Source of the DNA: CAJQQY01 sp964352225
Lineage (GTDB): Bacteria; Bacteroidota; Bacteroidia; Chitinophagales; Saprospiraceae
Assembly: GCA_964352225.1 (NCBI GenBank)
Contig: CAYGRM010000018.1
Coordinates: 1 to 37,983 of the forward strand
DNA: 37,983 nucleotides
Direction: 5' to 3'
The position numbers were made by a program, and so were the translations under genes. How positions within the stretch are numbered: the stretch's first letter is position 1; each line of letters starts with the position of its first letter. Of the stretch, positions 18,265-26,402 are shown piece by piece. The notes beneath the pieces are model-generated. The model did no database searches, was not told the DNA's origin, and saw only the letters and a list, made by a program, of their open reading frames with translations.

Positions 18265-19521
18265 TTAAATAATCATCCCTGCACCCACCGTCTCATTCGT
18301 TCCTTCATCTACAAAAATGACACTCCCCGTATTTCGGTTTTTACGATAAGCATCTATAAATAATGGCTTTGTGGTTCTGATGACCACTCTTCCAATATCA
18401 TTCATTTTAATAGTTCGATCTTCTAGTTCCCGATGCAACGTGTTAATGTCCAATTTATACCGCACCTCTTTGATAATACACCTGGCTTCTTGGGTGGTAT
18501 GTAGCAAAGTATATTTTCCTCGTTCTTGCAATGGACGTTCGTTAAACCAACACATCATCACTTCAATATCTTGCTCTACATCAGGAACATTATTTTCCCT
18601 CACCAACATATCTCCTCGACTTACATCCAAATCATCTTCTAACAAAATCGTAACCGATTGCGGCGGAAATGCTTCTAGCAATTCTCCATCAATCGTATCT
18701 ATTTTTTTTATCGTAGAGGTAAAACCGGAAGGCAATACCATGACCTGATCTCCTTTTCTCAAAACGCCTCCTGCAATTCGTCCAGCATAACCTCGGTAAT
18801 CATGATATTCATCTTGATAGGGGCGAATCACGAATTGAACAGGGAAACGAGTATCAATTAAATTGTGGTCACTTGCGATATGAACATTTTCCAAATAATA
18901 CATCAAAGTAGATCCTTCGTACCAAGTGGTTTTTTCGGAACGGTTGACGACATTATCTCCATTCAAGGCAGAAATTGGAATAAAGTGAACATCTTTTACG
19001 TCCAGTTTCGCAGCGAAATTCTCGAAATCTTCTTTGATTTTCTCATAAACTTCTTCACTATAATCCACCAAATCCATTTTATTGATACATACTACGAGAT
19101 GGGGAATTTGCAATAAGGAAGCAATAATAGCGTGCCGACGAGTTTGTTCAACTACTCCATTTCTAGCATCAATTAATACTAAAGCGACATTGGCTGTCGA
19201 TGCGCCCGTCACCATGTTTCGAGTGTATTGAATATGCCCTGGCGTATCCGCTATGATAAATTTTCGCTTTGGTGTGGAAAAATATCTATAGGCTACATCT
19301 ATGGTGATTCCTTGCTCTCGTTCTGATTTTAAACCATCGGTCAATAATGCTAAATTCACTTCTGTTTCTCCGCGCCGTAAACTTGTCGCTTCAATCGCTT
19401 CCATTTGATCTTGAAAAATGGATTTGCTATCATACAATAAGCGACCGATTAAGGTACTTTTCCCATCATCAACGCTTCCTGCTGTAGTAAATCTTAATAT
19501 TTCGGTAGAATTCAACCTCAT
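18265..19521 (-). CDS. cysN: Sulfate adenylyltransferase subunit 1 (GTPase)
   Basis: This 418-residue translation-factor-type GTPase has SVDDGKSTLIGRLLYDSK (G1), DTPGHIQYTRNM (G3) and NKMDLVDY (G4), followed by two beta-barrel domains. CysN uses GTP hydrolysis to drive formation of APS from ATP and sulfate by CysD. It has no fused APS kinase; a separate cysC is two genes upstream. The cysD stop directly precedes the cysN ATG with no gap. In this operon the PAPS made may feed glycan sulfation instead of cysteine synthesis, though no sulfotransferase or cysH is visible here. Confidence 0.95.
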   Translation of the reverse strand: MRLNSTEILRFTTAGSVDDGKSTLIGRLLYDSKSIFQDQMEAIEATSLRRGETEVNLALLTDGLKSEREQGITIDVAYRYFSTPKRKFIIADTPGHIQYTRNMVTGASTANVALVLIDARNGVVEQTRRHAIIASLLQIPHLVVCINKMDLVDYSEEVYEKIKEDFENFAAKLDVKDVHFIPISALNGDNVVNRSEKTTWYEGSTLMYYLENVHIASDHNLIDTRFPVQFVIRPYQDEYHDYRGYAGRIAGGVLRKGDQVMVLPSGFTSTIKKIDTIDGELLEAFPPQSVTILLEDDLDVSRGDMLVRENNVPDVEQDIEVMMCWFNERPLQERGKYTLLHTTQEARCIIKEVRYKLDINTLHRELEDRTIKMNDIGRVVIRTTKPLFIDAYRKNRNTGSVIFVDEGTNETVGAGMII

Positions 19522-20424
19522 TTAAAAGTATCCATTTTTCTTCCGATCCTCCATTGAAGTTTCAGAACGTTTATCATCAGTTCGTCCGCCTCTTTCGGTC
19601 ATCCTAGTGGTCGCTACTTCTTCTATAATTTCTTCAATTGTCGAAGCAGTTGATTCCCAAACACCCGTACAAGTCATATCTCCGATAGTTCGACAACGTA
19701 CTTGCATTTCTTTGACTTCTTCAGTTGGTCGTTTTTCAATATATTCGCAATCTGCAAGCAAAGTTCCTTCTCTAGCAAATACCTTTCTTTTATGAGAGAA
19801 ATAGAGGGAGGGTAAGGCTACCTTTTCCATCGCTAAATATTGCCACACATCTAACTCCGTCCAATTACTGATAGGAAAAATTCGAAAGTGCTCCCCATAG
19901 TGTTTTTTACTATTGAATAAATTCCACAATTCAGGTCTTTGATTTTTGGGATCCCATTGCCCGAATTCATCTCTATGGGAAAAAAATCTTTCTTTGGCTC
20001 TTGCTTTTTCTTCGTCTCTTCGAGCACCGCCAAGGGCTGCATCGTATTTTCCTTGTTCCAAAGCATCTAGCAACGCGGAAGTTTGCAAACCATTTCGACT
20101 GGCATTAAATCCCTTTTCTTCTCGAACAATTCCTTGATCAATTTGATTTTGAACAGAAGCAACAATTAATCTTGCGCCTAATTTTTCCACCAGAGCATCT
20201 CGATATTCTAATGTTTCGGGAAAATTATGACCTGTATCCACATGCAATAATGGGAAGGGAATCCGAGCTGGGTAAAATGCTTTTTGTGCCAAATGTAGCA
20301 TCAAAATCGAATCCTTTCCTCCTGAAAACATCAAGACTGGATTCTCAAATTGTGCTGCCACCTCTCTTAAAATAAAGATAGATTCTGACTCTAATTCTCG
20401 TAAATGATTTAATTGATAATTCAC
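19522..20424 (-). CDS. cysD: Sulfate adenylyltransferase subunit 2
   Basis: This 300-residue protein has the PP-loop FSGGKDSILMLHL at residues 33-45 and the family's LHVDTGHNFPET, ALGGARRDEEKARAKERFFSHR and ending RKKNGYF. CysD is the catalytic ATP sulfurylase subunit partnered with CysN. The start is a GTG at 20424, giving MNYQLNHLRELESESI, which matches the normal N-terminus. The gene abuts cysC upstream and cysN downstream with no spacing, a typical three-gene sulfate-activation set. Confidence 0.95.
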   Translation of the reverse strand: MNYQLNHLRELESESIFILREVAAQFENPVLMFSGGKDSILMLHLAQKAFYPARIPFPLLHVDTGHNFPETLEYRDALVEKLGARLIVASVQNQIDQGIVREEKGFNASRNGLQTSALLDALEQGKYDAALGGARRDEEKARAKERFFSHRDEFGQWDPKNQRPELWNLFNSKKHYGEHFRIFPISNWTELDVWQYLAMEKVALPSLYFSHKRKVFAREGTLLADCEYIEKRPTEEVKEMQVRCRTIGDMTCTGVWESTASTIEEIIEEVATTRMTERGGRTDDKRSETSMEDRKKNGYF

Positions 20425-21021
20425 TTAATACTTAATCTGAGATAAAATATGATGATAAACTAAATCAACAGATGTTTCGATAGATTGTTGATTTGTTAAA
20501 ATTTCTAGAGCAGGTTTTATGGGTGCTTCATACGGAGAATCTATTCCTGTAAATCCCTTGATTTCTCCTTTTCTAGCTTTTTTATATAACCCTTTTACAT
20601 CTCGTTTTTCACAAACCTCTAAAGGTGTATTGATAAAAATTTCTAAAAAATCTTCTTTACCAATGATCTGTTGGGCACTTTTCCGAATAGCTATGGTTGG
20701 GCTGACAAAAGAACAAATAGTAATTACCCCGCTATTCAAATATAGTTTGGCTACCTCTGCAATTCTTCTAATATTCTCTGCTCGGTCTTCTAAACTGAAA
20801 CCTAAATTTTTGTTGATGCCCGTTCGAATATTATCTCCATCTAGCACTTGGGCAAAAAATCCATTGTCAAATAATTTTTTTTCCAAGCCTTCCGCAATCG
20901 TACTTTTCCCTGAACCTGATAAACCAGTCAACCACAATACTTTGCTTTTTTGCTTTAAAAACTTTTCGCGATCATTTCGCTGCAAAAGATTATTAAAAAC
21001 AGGGTGGAGATTGTCTGCCAT
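20425..21021 (-). CDS. cysC: Adenylylsulfate kinase
   Basis: This 198-residue P-loop kinase has GLSGSGKST at 33-41, LDGDNIRTGINKNLGFS, and FVSPTIAIRKSAQQIIG with the conserved Ser. It phosphorylates APS to PAPS, the sulfate donor for sulfotransferases. The length is normal for a stand-alone APS kinase. It begins after a 137-base gap from the NusG-like gene; that gap holds an imperfect 20-bp inverted repeat, so transcription may be modulated there, but strand and order fit one operon. Confidence 0.95.
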   Translation of the reverse strand: MADNLHPVFNNLLQRNDREKFLKQKSKVLWLTGLSGSGKSTIAEGLEKKLFDNGFFAQVLDGDNIRTGINKNLGFSLEDRAENIRRIAEVAKLYLNSGVITICSFVSPTIAIRKSAQQIIGKEDFLEIFINTPLEVCEKRDVKGLYKKARKGEIKGFTGIDSPYEAPIKPALEILTNQQSIETSVDLVYHHILSQIKY

Positions 21022-21033
21022 TTTTTAGTAGAC

Positions 21034-21084
21034 AGTAGGCGGTAGACAGTTAGTAGTTTGACTGCTAACTGTTTACTGCCTACT
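21034..21084. repeat. Imperfect inverted repeat, REP-like, between the NusG-like gene and cysC
   Basis: Left arm 21034-21053 (AGTAGGCGGTAGACAGTTAG) pairs with right arm 21065-21084 (CTAACTGTTTACTGCCTACT), with 2 mismatches in 20 that could be G-U pairs in RNA and an 11-base loop. No T-run follows on either strand, so it does not look like a classic terminator. The unit cagtaggcag recurs at the right end of the window, which suggests a dispersed repeat. Confidence 0.7.
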
Positions 21085-21158
21085 GGATAGGGCTTCGCCT
21101 TTAATAAGTCCCAAGACTTAATTTCCGATGAAAATATGTATTAAAAAAAGTGATAATT

Positions 21159-21719
21159 TTAACTTAAAACTTTTGCCTTCACAGGCTTTAATCTTCTCAA
21201 ATAAGAAGATGGTAATTCTATTTTTAGAGTATATCCCAAATGAGATAACTCAATTAATACTTTGTTTTTTCCTTGGACTTCAACAAGTTCACCTTTCATT
21301 CCTGAAAGATTCCCAGCGATAATTTCTACTTCATCTCCAGACTGATAAAAACCTTCTTCTGCTTCAATCAAAGCTTCGCTCCCAATGATGCGTTTAATCA
21401 TTTGGATTTCTTCGTGAGGAATAGAAATAAGATTTTGGGAAAAACGAATAAACTTAGTTACTCCTTCTGTCGATAGCACAGGAACGTAATTAGCTTTTGT
21501 GATTTTCACAAAAACATAGCAATTGAAGAGGGGTAGTTCTACCCATCTTTTTTTGCGCCCATATTGTCTAAGAATTTTTTGAAGAGGAAGGAATACTTCA
21601 ACACCTTTTCGAGTCAGTTCATCATATACCACTTTTTCGCGTTTATACCGTGTGTATACCGCGAACCACCGAGCTTCGGTTTGGTGTAAGTGATTTTCAG
21701 GATTTGAAGTAGTGTTCAT
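21159..21719 (-). CDS. NusG/UpxY-like transcription antitermination protein
   Basis: This 186-residue protein has a NusG N-terminal domain (RWFAVYTRYKREKVVYDELTRKG, LPLFNCYVFVKI, VTKFIRF) followed by a KOW-type domain (GDEVEIIAGNLSGMKGELVEV). It matches the UpxY/RfaH-like specialised NusG proteins encoded in Bacteroidota capsule loci, which travel with RNA polymerase and stop premature termination in the long operon. In Bacteroides, upxY is normally first in its locus; here it is fourth, after export, Wzz and winged-helix genes. The ATG at 21719 gives a short unstructured N-terminus before the domain. Confidence 0.9.
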   Translation of the reverse strand: MNTTSNPENHLHQTEARWFAVYTRYKREKVVYDELTRKGVEVFLPLQKILRQYGRKKRWVELPLFNCYVFVKITKANYVPVLSTEGVTKFIRFSQNLISIPHEEIQMIKRIIGSEALIEAEEGFYQSGDEVEIIAGNLSGMKGELVEVQGKNKVLIELSHLGYTLKIELPSSYLRRLKPVKAKVLS

Positions 21720-21756
21720 TTAAATGTTCTAGTAGGTTGTCTTTTGTCCTTTTATA

Positions 21757-22290
21757 TTATGCTCTCGACCACAATAAAAGTGGTTCAGGATTAAATGTAT
21801 CCCAATCTATTTTTTCAAATTCAGTTTTTTGATAAATTAAGTATCGAACCTTTCGCTTAATCAAAGCCTCCACTTTATCTATTAAATTTATCAAATACGT
21901 TTTATCGACGTCTCCAATAAAAATCAAATCAATTATTTGACTATCAAGCCCCTTAGAAAATTCTCCCACCAAGTAAACTTTATCTACATCACCTAGCCGC
22001 TCAACTACGTTTTCGACGATTTTATCCAACCCAATATGTTTGAGTAGTATATTATGAATTTCATTAAATAAGGGATGTTGAACGTTGGCTTGAAATATTT
22101 TTTTATTGCCTTGGAGAGATGAGGAAAGCATTCCTGCTTTTTCTAGCTTGTTGAGTTCAAGTCGAATTCCATTGGAGGAGTCGCCAAACTCACTTTGCAA
22201 ACTGCGTAGGTAAGCAGTAGTATTGCTATTGAGAAAAAACTTTAGCAAAAGTTTTATTCGGGTTTTGGAAGAAATTAGATCGCCAATCAT
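21757..22290 (-). CDS. Winged-helix regulator with nucleotidyltransferase-like domain
   Basis: The frame can start at a TTG at 22320, but the ATG at 22290 (MIGDLISSKTRIKLLLKFFLN) is preferred because it gives a compact winged helix and leaves a perfect palindrome just upstream. Residues 1-75 form an ArsR/MarR-like winged helix (SSNGIRLELNKLEKAGML is the recognition-helix region). Residues about 95-177 resemble a nucleotidyltransferase fold (VYLVGEFSKGLDSQIIDLIFIGDVD), but the second Ser of the catalytic Gly-Ser motif is absent, so it may only bind a ligand. Proteins of this layout occur in Bacteroidota polysaccharide loci. It probably controls this operon. Confidence 0.75.
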   Translation of the reverse strand: MIGDLISSKTRIKLLLKFFLNSNTTAYLRSLQSEFGDSSNGIRLELNKLEKAGMLSSSLQGNKKIFQANVQHPLFNEIHNILLKHIGLDKIVENVVERLGDVDKVYLVGEFSKGLDSQIIDLIFIGDVDKTYLINLIDKVEALIKRKVRYLIYQKTEFEKIDWDTFNPEPLLLWSRA

Positions 22291-22299
22291 AGTTCTATT

Positions 22300-22320
22300 T
22301 TGAGTAACAAAATTACTCAA
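22300..22320 (-). promoter_or_regulatory. Palindromic operator candidate overlapping a -7-like element
   Basis: Perfect 8-bp arms TTGAGTAA (22300-22307) and TTACTCAA (22313-22320) surround a 5-base spacer, centred about 20 bases before the ATG of the winged-helix gene. On the minus strand the centre reads TAATTTTG (22315-22308), which fits the Bacteroidota -7 consensus TAnnTTTG, though no good -33 element was found. The layout suits autoregulation by the winged-helix protein. This is inferred. Confidence 0.5.
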
Positions 22321-22361
22321 TCATTATCAATTATTATAATTTTTAATTATATATTTTTAGC

Positions 22362-23441
22362 CTATTCAGATTGCATGGTATCCCTATAAATCTTGCGTCC
22401 AATAATGAAGGCTATAGCTAAGAAGACTCCTAAAATTCCTCCAATAATAATCTGTTTGATATAGGTTATTATTGTTTTATTAGGTGAAAGGGGAGGAATT
22501 GGTAAATCAATGGATTGAATAAAAGGAGTTTTAGATTTTAGAGAAAAATCAGCTATCTCCTTATTTTTAAGTGCTTCACCATAGGCAATTAAACTGATCT
22601 GATAGTCCCTTTCAAGTTTTAATTCTTCTGACCTATATTGGTTTAAGGTAGTATTCCGATTGGTGTCTTTTAATTTAAGTAATCTGGATTGTACATAATT
22701 CATGACACCAAGAAGCGAATCAGCTTTGTTTTTGGTGATCTCATAGGTTGCCTTTTGCTTCTCAATGGTTTTATCGATATAAAAGGCACTTAGTTTATTA
22801 AAGAGCGAGTTGAGAAATTTAATGGACAAATCTTCATCAGTTGACTCTATCTTTAAAGTCATGATTCCTGTATCTTCATTAATATTACTGGATAGCATTC
22901 CTTTAATTTTTGCTGAGCCGATGACGAAACTATAAATGGATTTTAATCCTTGATTTTCTACTCTACTAAAATCATTTATCCGATCGTTTCTAAACATAAA
23001 GTTTTTTAAACTTTCGCTCTCTTCCCACTTTTCATAAAAATTATATTCCTCAATAATATGATTAGCAAAAAAATCTACTTTACCATCTATTTCAACTTTC
23101 TCAAATAATCCCTGCTGGATAATATTTCTTGATTTTAAGAGAGAAAGCATCTTTTCAAGATTAAATTCACTACCTCCACCTCCTCCAAGACCAAAAGAAG
23201 CAGCCAATCCTCCAAGTCCTCCAAGCCCTCCGCCGTCATCATCATTCATCATAAAAGTTAGCTCGGAAGTATAAGTGATCGGAGTCTTATATGTTTGATA
23301 GAAAAAGTATAAAACTACAGGAATAGTTATTAAAGCAATGATTAGCCAATTTTTGATAACCTCACCAAAGAACTCTTTAATTTTGAGGATTAACTCTTTT
23401 AAGGTAATCTCATCCTCTTCAGTATAATTCTGCTCCTTCAT
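22362..23441 (-). CDS. Chain-length determinant protein (Wzz family)
   Basis: With the ATG at 23441 (chosen over an in-frame TTG at 23459 because GAAAGG lies just upstream and the neighbouring stop is 1 base away) the protein has 359 residues. It has two membrane helices, near residues 34-52 and 324-345, bracketing a periplasmic region rich in predicted coiled coil. Just after the first helix there is a striking Gly-rich loop (DDDGGGLGGLGG to GLGGGGGS). A Pro-rich PIPPLSPNK precedes the second helix, as in Wzz proteins. It sets polymer length together with the SLBB export protein. There is no fused or neighbouring tyrosine kinase. Confidence 0.88.
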   Translation of the reverse strand: MKEQNYTEEDEITLKELILKIKEFFGEVIKNWLIIALITIPVVLYFFYQTYKTPITYTSELTFMMNDDDGGGLGGLGGLAASFGLGGGGGSEFNLEKMLSLLKSRNIIQQGLFEKVEIDGKVDFFANHIIEEYNFYEKWEESESLKNFMFRNDRINDFSRVENQGLKSIYSFVIGSAKIKGMLSSNINEDTGIMTLKIESTDEDLSIKFLNSLFNKLSAFYIDKTIEKQKATYEITKNKADSLLGVMNYVQSRLLKLKDTNRNTTLNQYRSEELKLERDYQISLIAYGEALKNKEIADFSLKSKTPFIQSIDLPIPPLSPNKTIITYIKQIIIGGILGVFLAIAFIIGRKIYRDTMQSE

Positions 23442-23442
23442 A

Positions 23443-26193
23443 TTAATTAACCCTTTCAACTAGTAATATTAATGATAAAATAGCCGTCGCCTGAGCCAAT
23501 GAATCCGCTAGTACCTCCCCCCAGTTTATTTTCTTTCTTTCTTTTTCTCCTTCAACTTTTGGAGGCTTAGGAGGTTTAACACCTACTTTTACAACTGCAC
23601 CTTCCGTCACCTTTGGGTAGACTTTAAATAATAGGAAATTTTTCGTTCGCTTTATTTGACCATTAGGATATTCTACGCTAATTAATTTACTTTTCCCATT
23701 TTCTCCAACGCCAGCAGCATACTCATCTACATACCATTTAGCTCTTTTCCCTTTATAATAAGCAACGTTGATCTTTCCAGCTCGAGCAATATTGTCTGGA
23801 TATAACTCTATGGCTCTGGTGGCACCGGTGATTGCGACTAAATCCTTCTGCTTTGGAATGATAATTACATCTCCTTTTTTTAAAATAAAATTATGGATGT
23901 CTTTATTATTCTTAAGTGCTTCATCTAATTTTAATACTACATATCCTGTTCCTCCTTCCTCTCGATATAAGGTAGCTCCTGCTGGAAATGATTCTTTAGT
24001 CAAGCCCCCTGCTCGTTTGATTAGAGTTGTCAACCTTTCATTATCATCAATTAATGCATATGGTCCAGGATATTTTACTTCACCTTCAATTGAGACGAAT
24101 TGTTGTAACTCAAATTCAGGAACTGATCGAACGACAATCTGATCAAATGGTTCTAATTGAAATTCTGAACTCATCTCTAAATTCTCGTCCACAGCTACAG
24201 TTGCCACAATAGATTTAGTTGGCTCATTTTCATTAATGACCATTCTAAAAATATCAATCCGATTTGGACTTGCTGTAAATCTTAATCCACCTGAAAGAGT
24301 CAATGCATCTTTTAAAGAAAGACTGGGATGGTACTGATATTCTCCAGGGTTTCGAACTGCTCCAATCACACGAATCGCAAAATCATCAATATAAGTCAAC
24401 TTGGATAAAATCTGAATCTGATCATTAGGCTGTAAAACCAAATTATCAGGAGAATCAGGATTTTCTAAGGCATTTTTTATATCAATTCTGATATACTCTT
24501 TTTCCTTGGTGTTTTCTGGAGTGGTTCGATAGATGTAGGCAAAATCTGTTGCATCTTTTCGAAGTCCTCCTCCTAGGATAACGAGATCTTCTACCGTCAA
24601 TTTTTCTGAAGGATCATATTGGTATTTGGAGGGAGTTCGAACTGCTCCATTAATCGAAACTTCATATTGATCCAAGTATTTTTGTTGGGAAAAAACAATC
24701 AATCTATCTTTTGGAGTCAATAAGAGATTATCATTTCCTCCTTTCATCGCATCATCCAAACTGATTCGAGAATAAGCAATTGTTCCATCTGAATTAGTTC
24801 GAAGAAGATATGCTAAGTCAGTTTTTGCATATTCTGCCAAAACTCCTTTTTCTATCAAATCACTAACTTTCATCGCATTCTCTAATTCGTATCGACCCGG
24901 TAAATCTACAGTCCCTGTGATTTCTACAAAGTTTTGATAGGGTTTTGGTATCGAACCTATAATAACTTGATCACCTCCTTGCAGGTTAAAGTCAAGACCT
25001 TTTTCTAGTAACTCTCGATAATTAACGTCAATAATTTTCTCTGTATCATCGATAAATCTTTTCACTTGAAAATTACTTTGGTAAGCATTGGCAGGCAGTC
25101 CACCTGAATATTTTACTAAGTCTTTCAATTGTTCATTAGACTTTAATTCATATTTGAATGGACGTCGAACAGCTCCTTGGATAGATATTAAACGATCTGC
25201 TACCTCAACAAAAATGATATCATTATCTTGTAAGTAAAAATCTTTGGTAATCGATGGATCTAAGAGAAATTCATACACATCCATTTCTCTATTTTTCCCT
25301 CCTGGGCGAATGATTTTTATATTTCTCACACTACCAATATCCGACGGGCCATCAGCTGCAGCTAAAGCATTAAATGCAGTATTGATCGCAGGCATAGTAA
25401 AACTTCCTGAATTCATTACTTCGCCAACAATATTTACGGTAATAGTTCTAGGGTAGGTGACGGTTACTTCAAATTGATCTTGTCCAAAACGGTAATAATT
25501 TGAAAAACGACTTCGTAATAATTCTTTAGCTTTTCCTAGGGTAATTCCTTTTAAATTAATTCGGCTCATTCCGTCAGGTTTGATATAGCCTTCTTTATTT
25601 ATTTCCAAAACCACATCCAATTCTGAGTATCCCCAAAGTGAAATTGCTAATTTATCGCCCGCTCCCAAAACATAAGAATCAGGCGCGACGATATCATTCG
25701 CATTCCGATAAGACTTAATTTCTTTATTTCTAAAAATGTGTTGCCCATAAATCATAGCAGGGGGGAGGTCTTCAATTTGAGCATCAATAATTCCTTCTGC
25801 TAGTGCTTCTTCGACCGTTGCGCCGTCTTCAACTGTATCTGAAATTTCTTGGGAAGTGGTAGAAGCTACTTCTTTGATTTCGGTAGCTACTTCTTTTTCT
25901 ACATCTTGAATAGCTTCTTTTTTCGCTTTTTCTAACTCTGCAATTTTTTCCGCTTCGATAGCTTCTGCTGCTCGTTGAAGCTTAAGGAGCTCCGTTGGAT
26001 TATTCAAATCAACCTGATCAATATTAATTCCTTTTTCCAATAATTTTGCTCTAAAATCCTCTTCAGTCATTCCTAATTTATCCAATTCTGCTCTTGCTTG
26101 AGATTCCGAGATAGGAGTGACTTGTGAAAATGTAGGAGCTACACTTATCAAGCAAAAAAGAATTGCGCAAGCAATAAATTTCAGTTTCAGCAT
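23443..26193 (-). CDS. Polysaccharide export outer-membrane protein with multiple SLBB domains (Wza-like)
   Basis: This 916-residue protein is much longer than a typical Wza (about 380). A signal peptide (residues 1-23, ending TFSQ) is followed by a charged Glu/Lys/Ala region at about 60-115 that is probably coiled coil. Then comes a Poly_export domain (SYVLGAGDKLAISLWGYSELDVVLEINKEGYI, about 165-255) and five or six SLBB repeats up to about residue 810, recognisable by recurring pairs such as GAVRRPFKYEL, GTVDLPGRYEL, GAVRTPSKYQY and GAVRNPGEYQY. A final hydrophobic helix at about 893-912 may anchor it. It should form the periplasm-spanning export channel and is the first gene of the operon. 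Confidence 0.93.
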   Translation of the reverse strand: MLKLKFIACAILFCLISVAPTFSQVTPISESQARAELDKLGMTEEDFRAKLLEKGINIDQVDLNNPTELLKLQRAAEAIEAEKIAELEKAKKEAIQDVEKEVATEIKEVASTTSQEISDTVEDGATVEEALAEGIIDAQIEDLPPAMIYGQHIFRNKEIKSYRNANDIVAPDSYVLGAGDKLAISLWGYSELDVVLEINKEGYIKPDGMSRINLKGITLGKAKELLRSRFSNYYRFGQDQFEVTVTYPRTITVNIVGEVMNSGSFTMPAINTAFNALAAADGPSDIGSVRNIKIIRPGGKNREMDVYEFLLDPSITKDFYLQDNDIIFVEVADRLISIQGAVRRPFKYELKSNEQLKDLVKYSGGLPANAYQSNFQVKRFIDDTEKIIDVNYRELLEKGLDFNLQGGDQVIIGSIPKPYQNFVEITGTVDLPGRYELENAMKVSDLIEKGVLAEYAKTDLAYLLRTNSDGTIAYSRISLDDAMKGGNDNLLLTPKDRLIVFSQQKYLDQYEVSINGAVRTPSKYQYDPSEKLTVEDLVILGGGLRKDATDFAYIYRTTPENTKEKEYIRIDIKNALENPDSPDNLVLQPNDQIQILSKLTYIDDFAIRVIGAVRNPGEYQYHPSLSLKDALTLSGGLRFTASPNRIDIFRMVINENEPTKSIVATVAVDENLEMSSEFQLEPFDQIVVRSVPEFELQQFVSIEGEVKYPGPYALIDDNERLTTLIKRAGGLTKESFPAGATLYREEGGTGYVVLKLDEALKNNKDIHNFILKKGDVIIIPKQKDLVAITGATRAIELYPDNIARAGKINVAYYKGKRAKWYVDEYAAGVGENGKSKLISVEYPNGQIKRTKNFLLFKVYPKVTEGAVVKVGVKPPKPPKVEGEKERKKINWGEVLADSLAQATAILSLILLVERVN

Positions 26194-26218
26194 TTGTTCT
26201 AATCGTTTTAAATATTGT

Positions 26219-26234
26219 GTTTTTTCGAAAAAAC
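26219..26234. repeat. 16-bp perfect palindrome in the leader of the export gene
   Basis: GTTTTTTCGAAAAAAC is a perfect palindrome lying 26-41 bases before the SLBB gene ATG at 26193, inside the 209-base space that separates metH from the polysaccharide operon. It could be a protein site or a small stem in the leader RNA. No convincing TAnnTTTG promoter was found in this space; the nearest match is TAATATTG at 26372-26365 on the minus strand, with no -33 partner. Confidence 0.5.
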
Positions 26235-26402
26235 AATACTACTTAACATAAGAATGATTATCGGGTGGAATGTATCGTCCTAAAATAGGTTGACACTTAA
26301 CTCCTAAATCAATGATAGTCAAATAGTTATGTTTACCCTTAAGTGTTTTAAGAGTTTCAAGGTGCAATATTACAGTTAATATCTTAATTTTTCATAATAC
26401 TA

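Noticed and set aside
21034..21084. Rho-independent terminator before cysC
   Set aside because: The stem is long but no T-run follows on either strand, and genes on both sides fit one operon.
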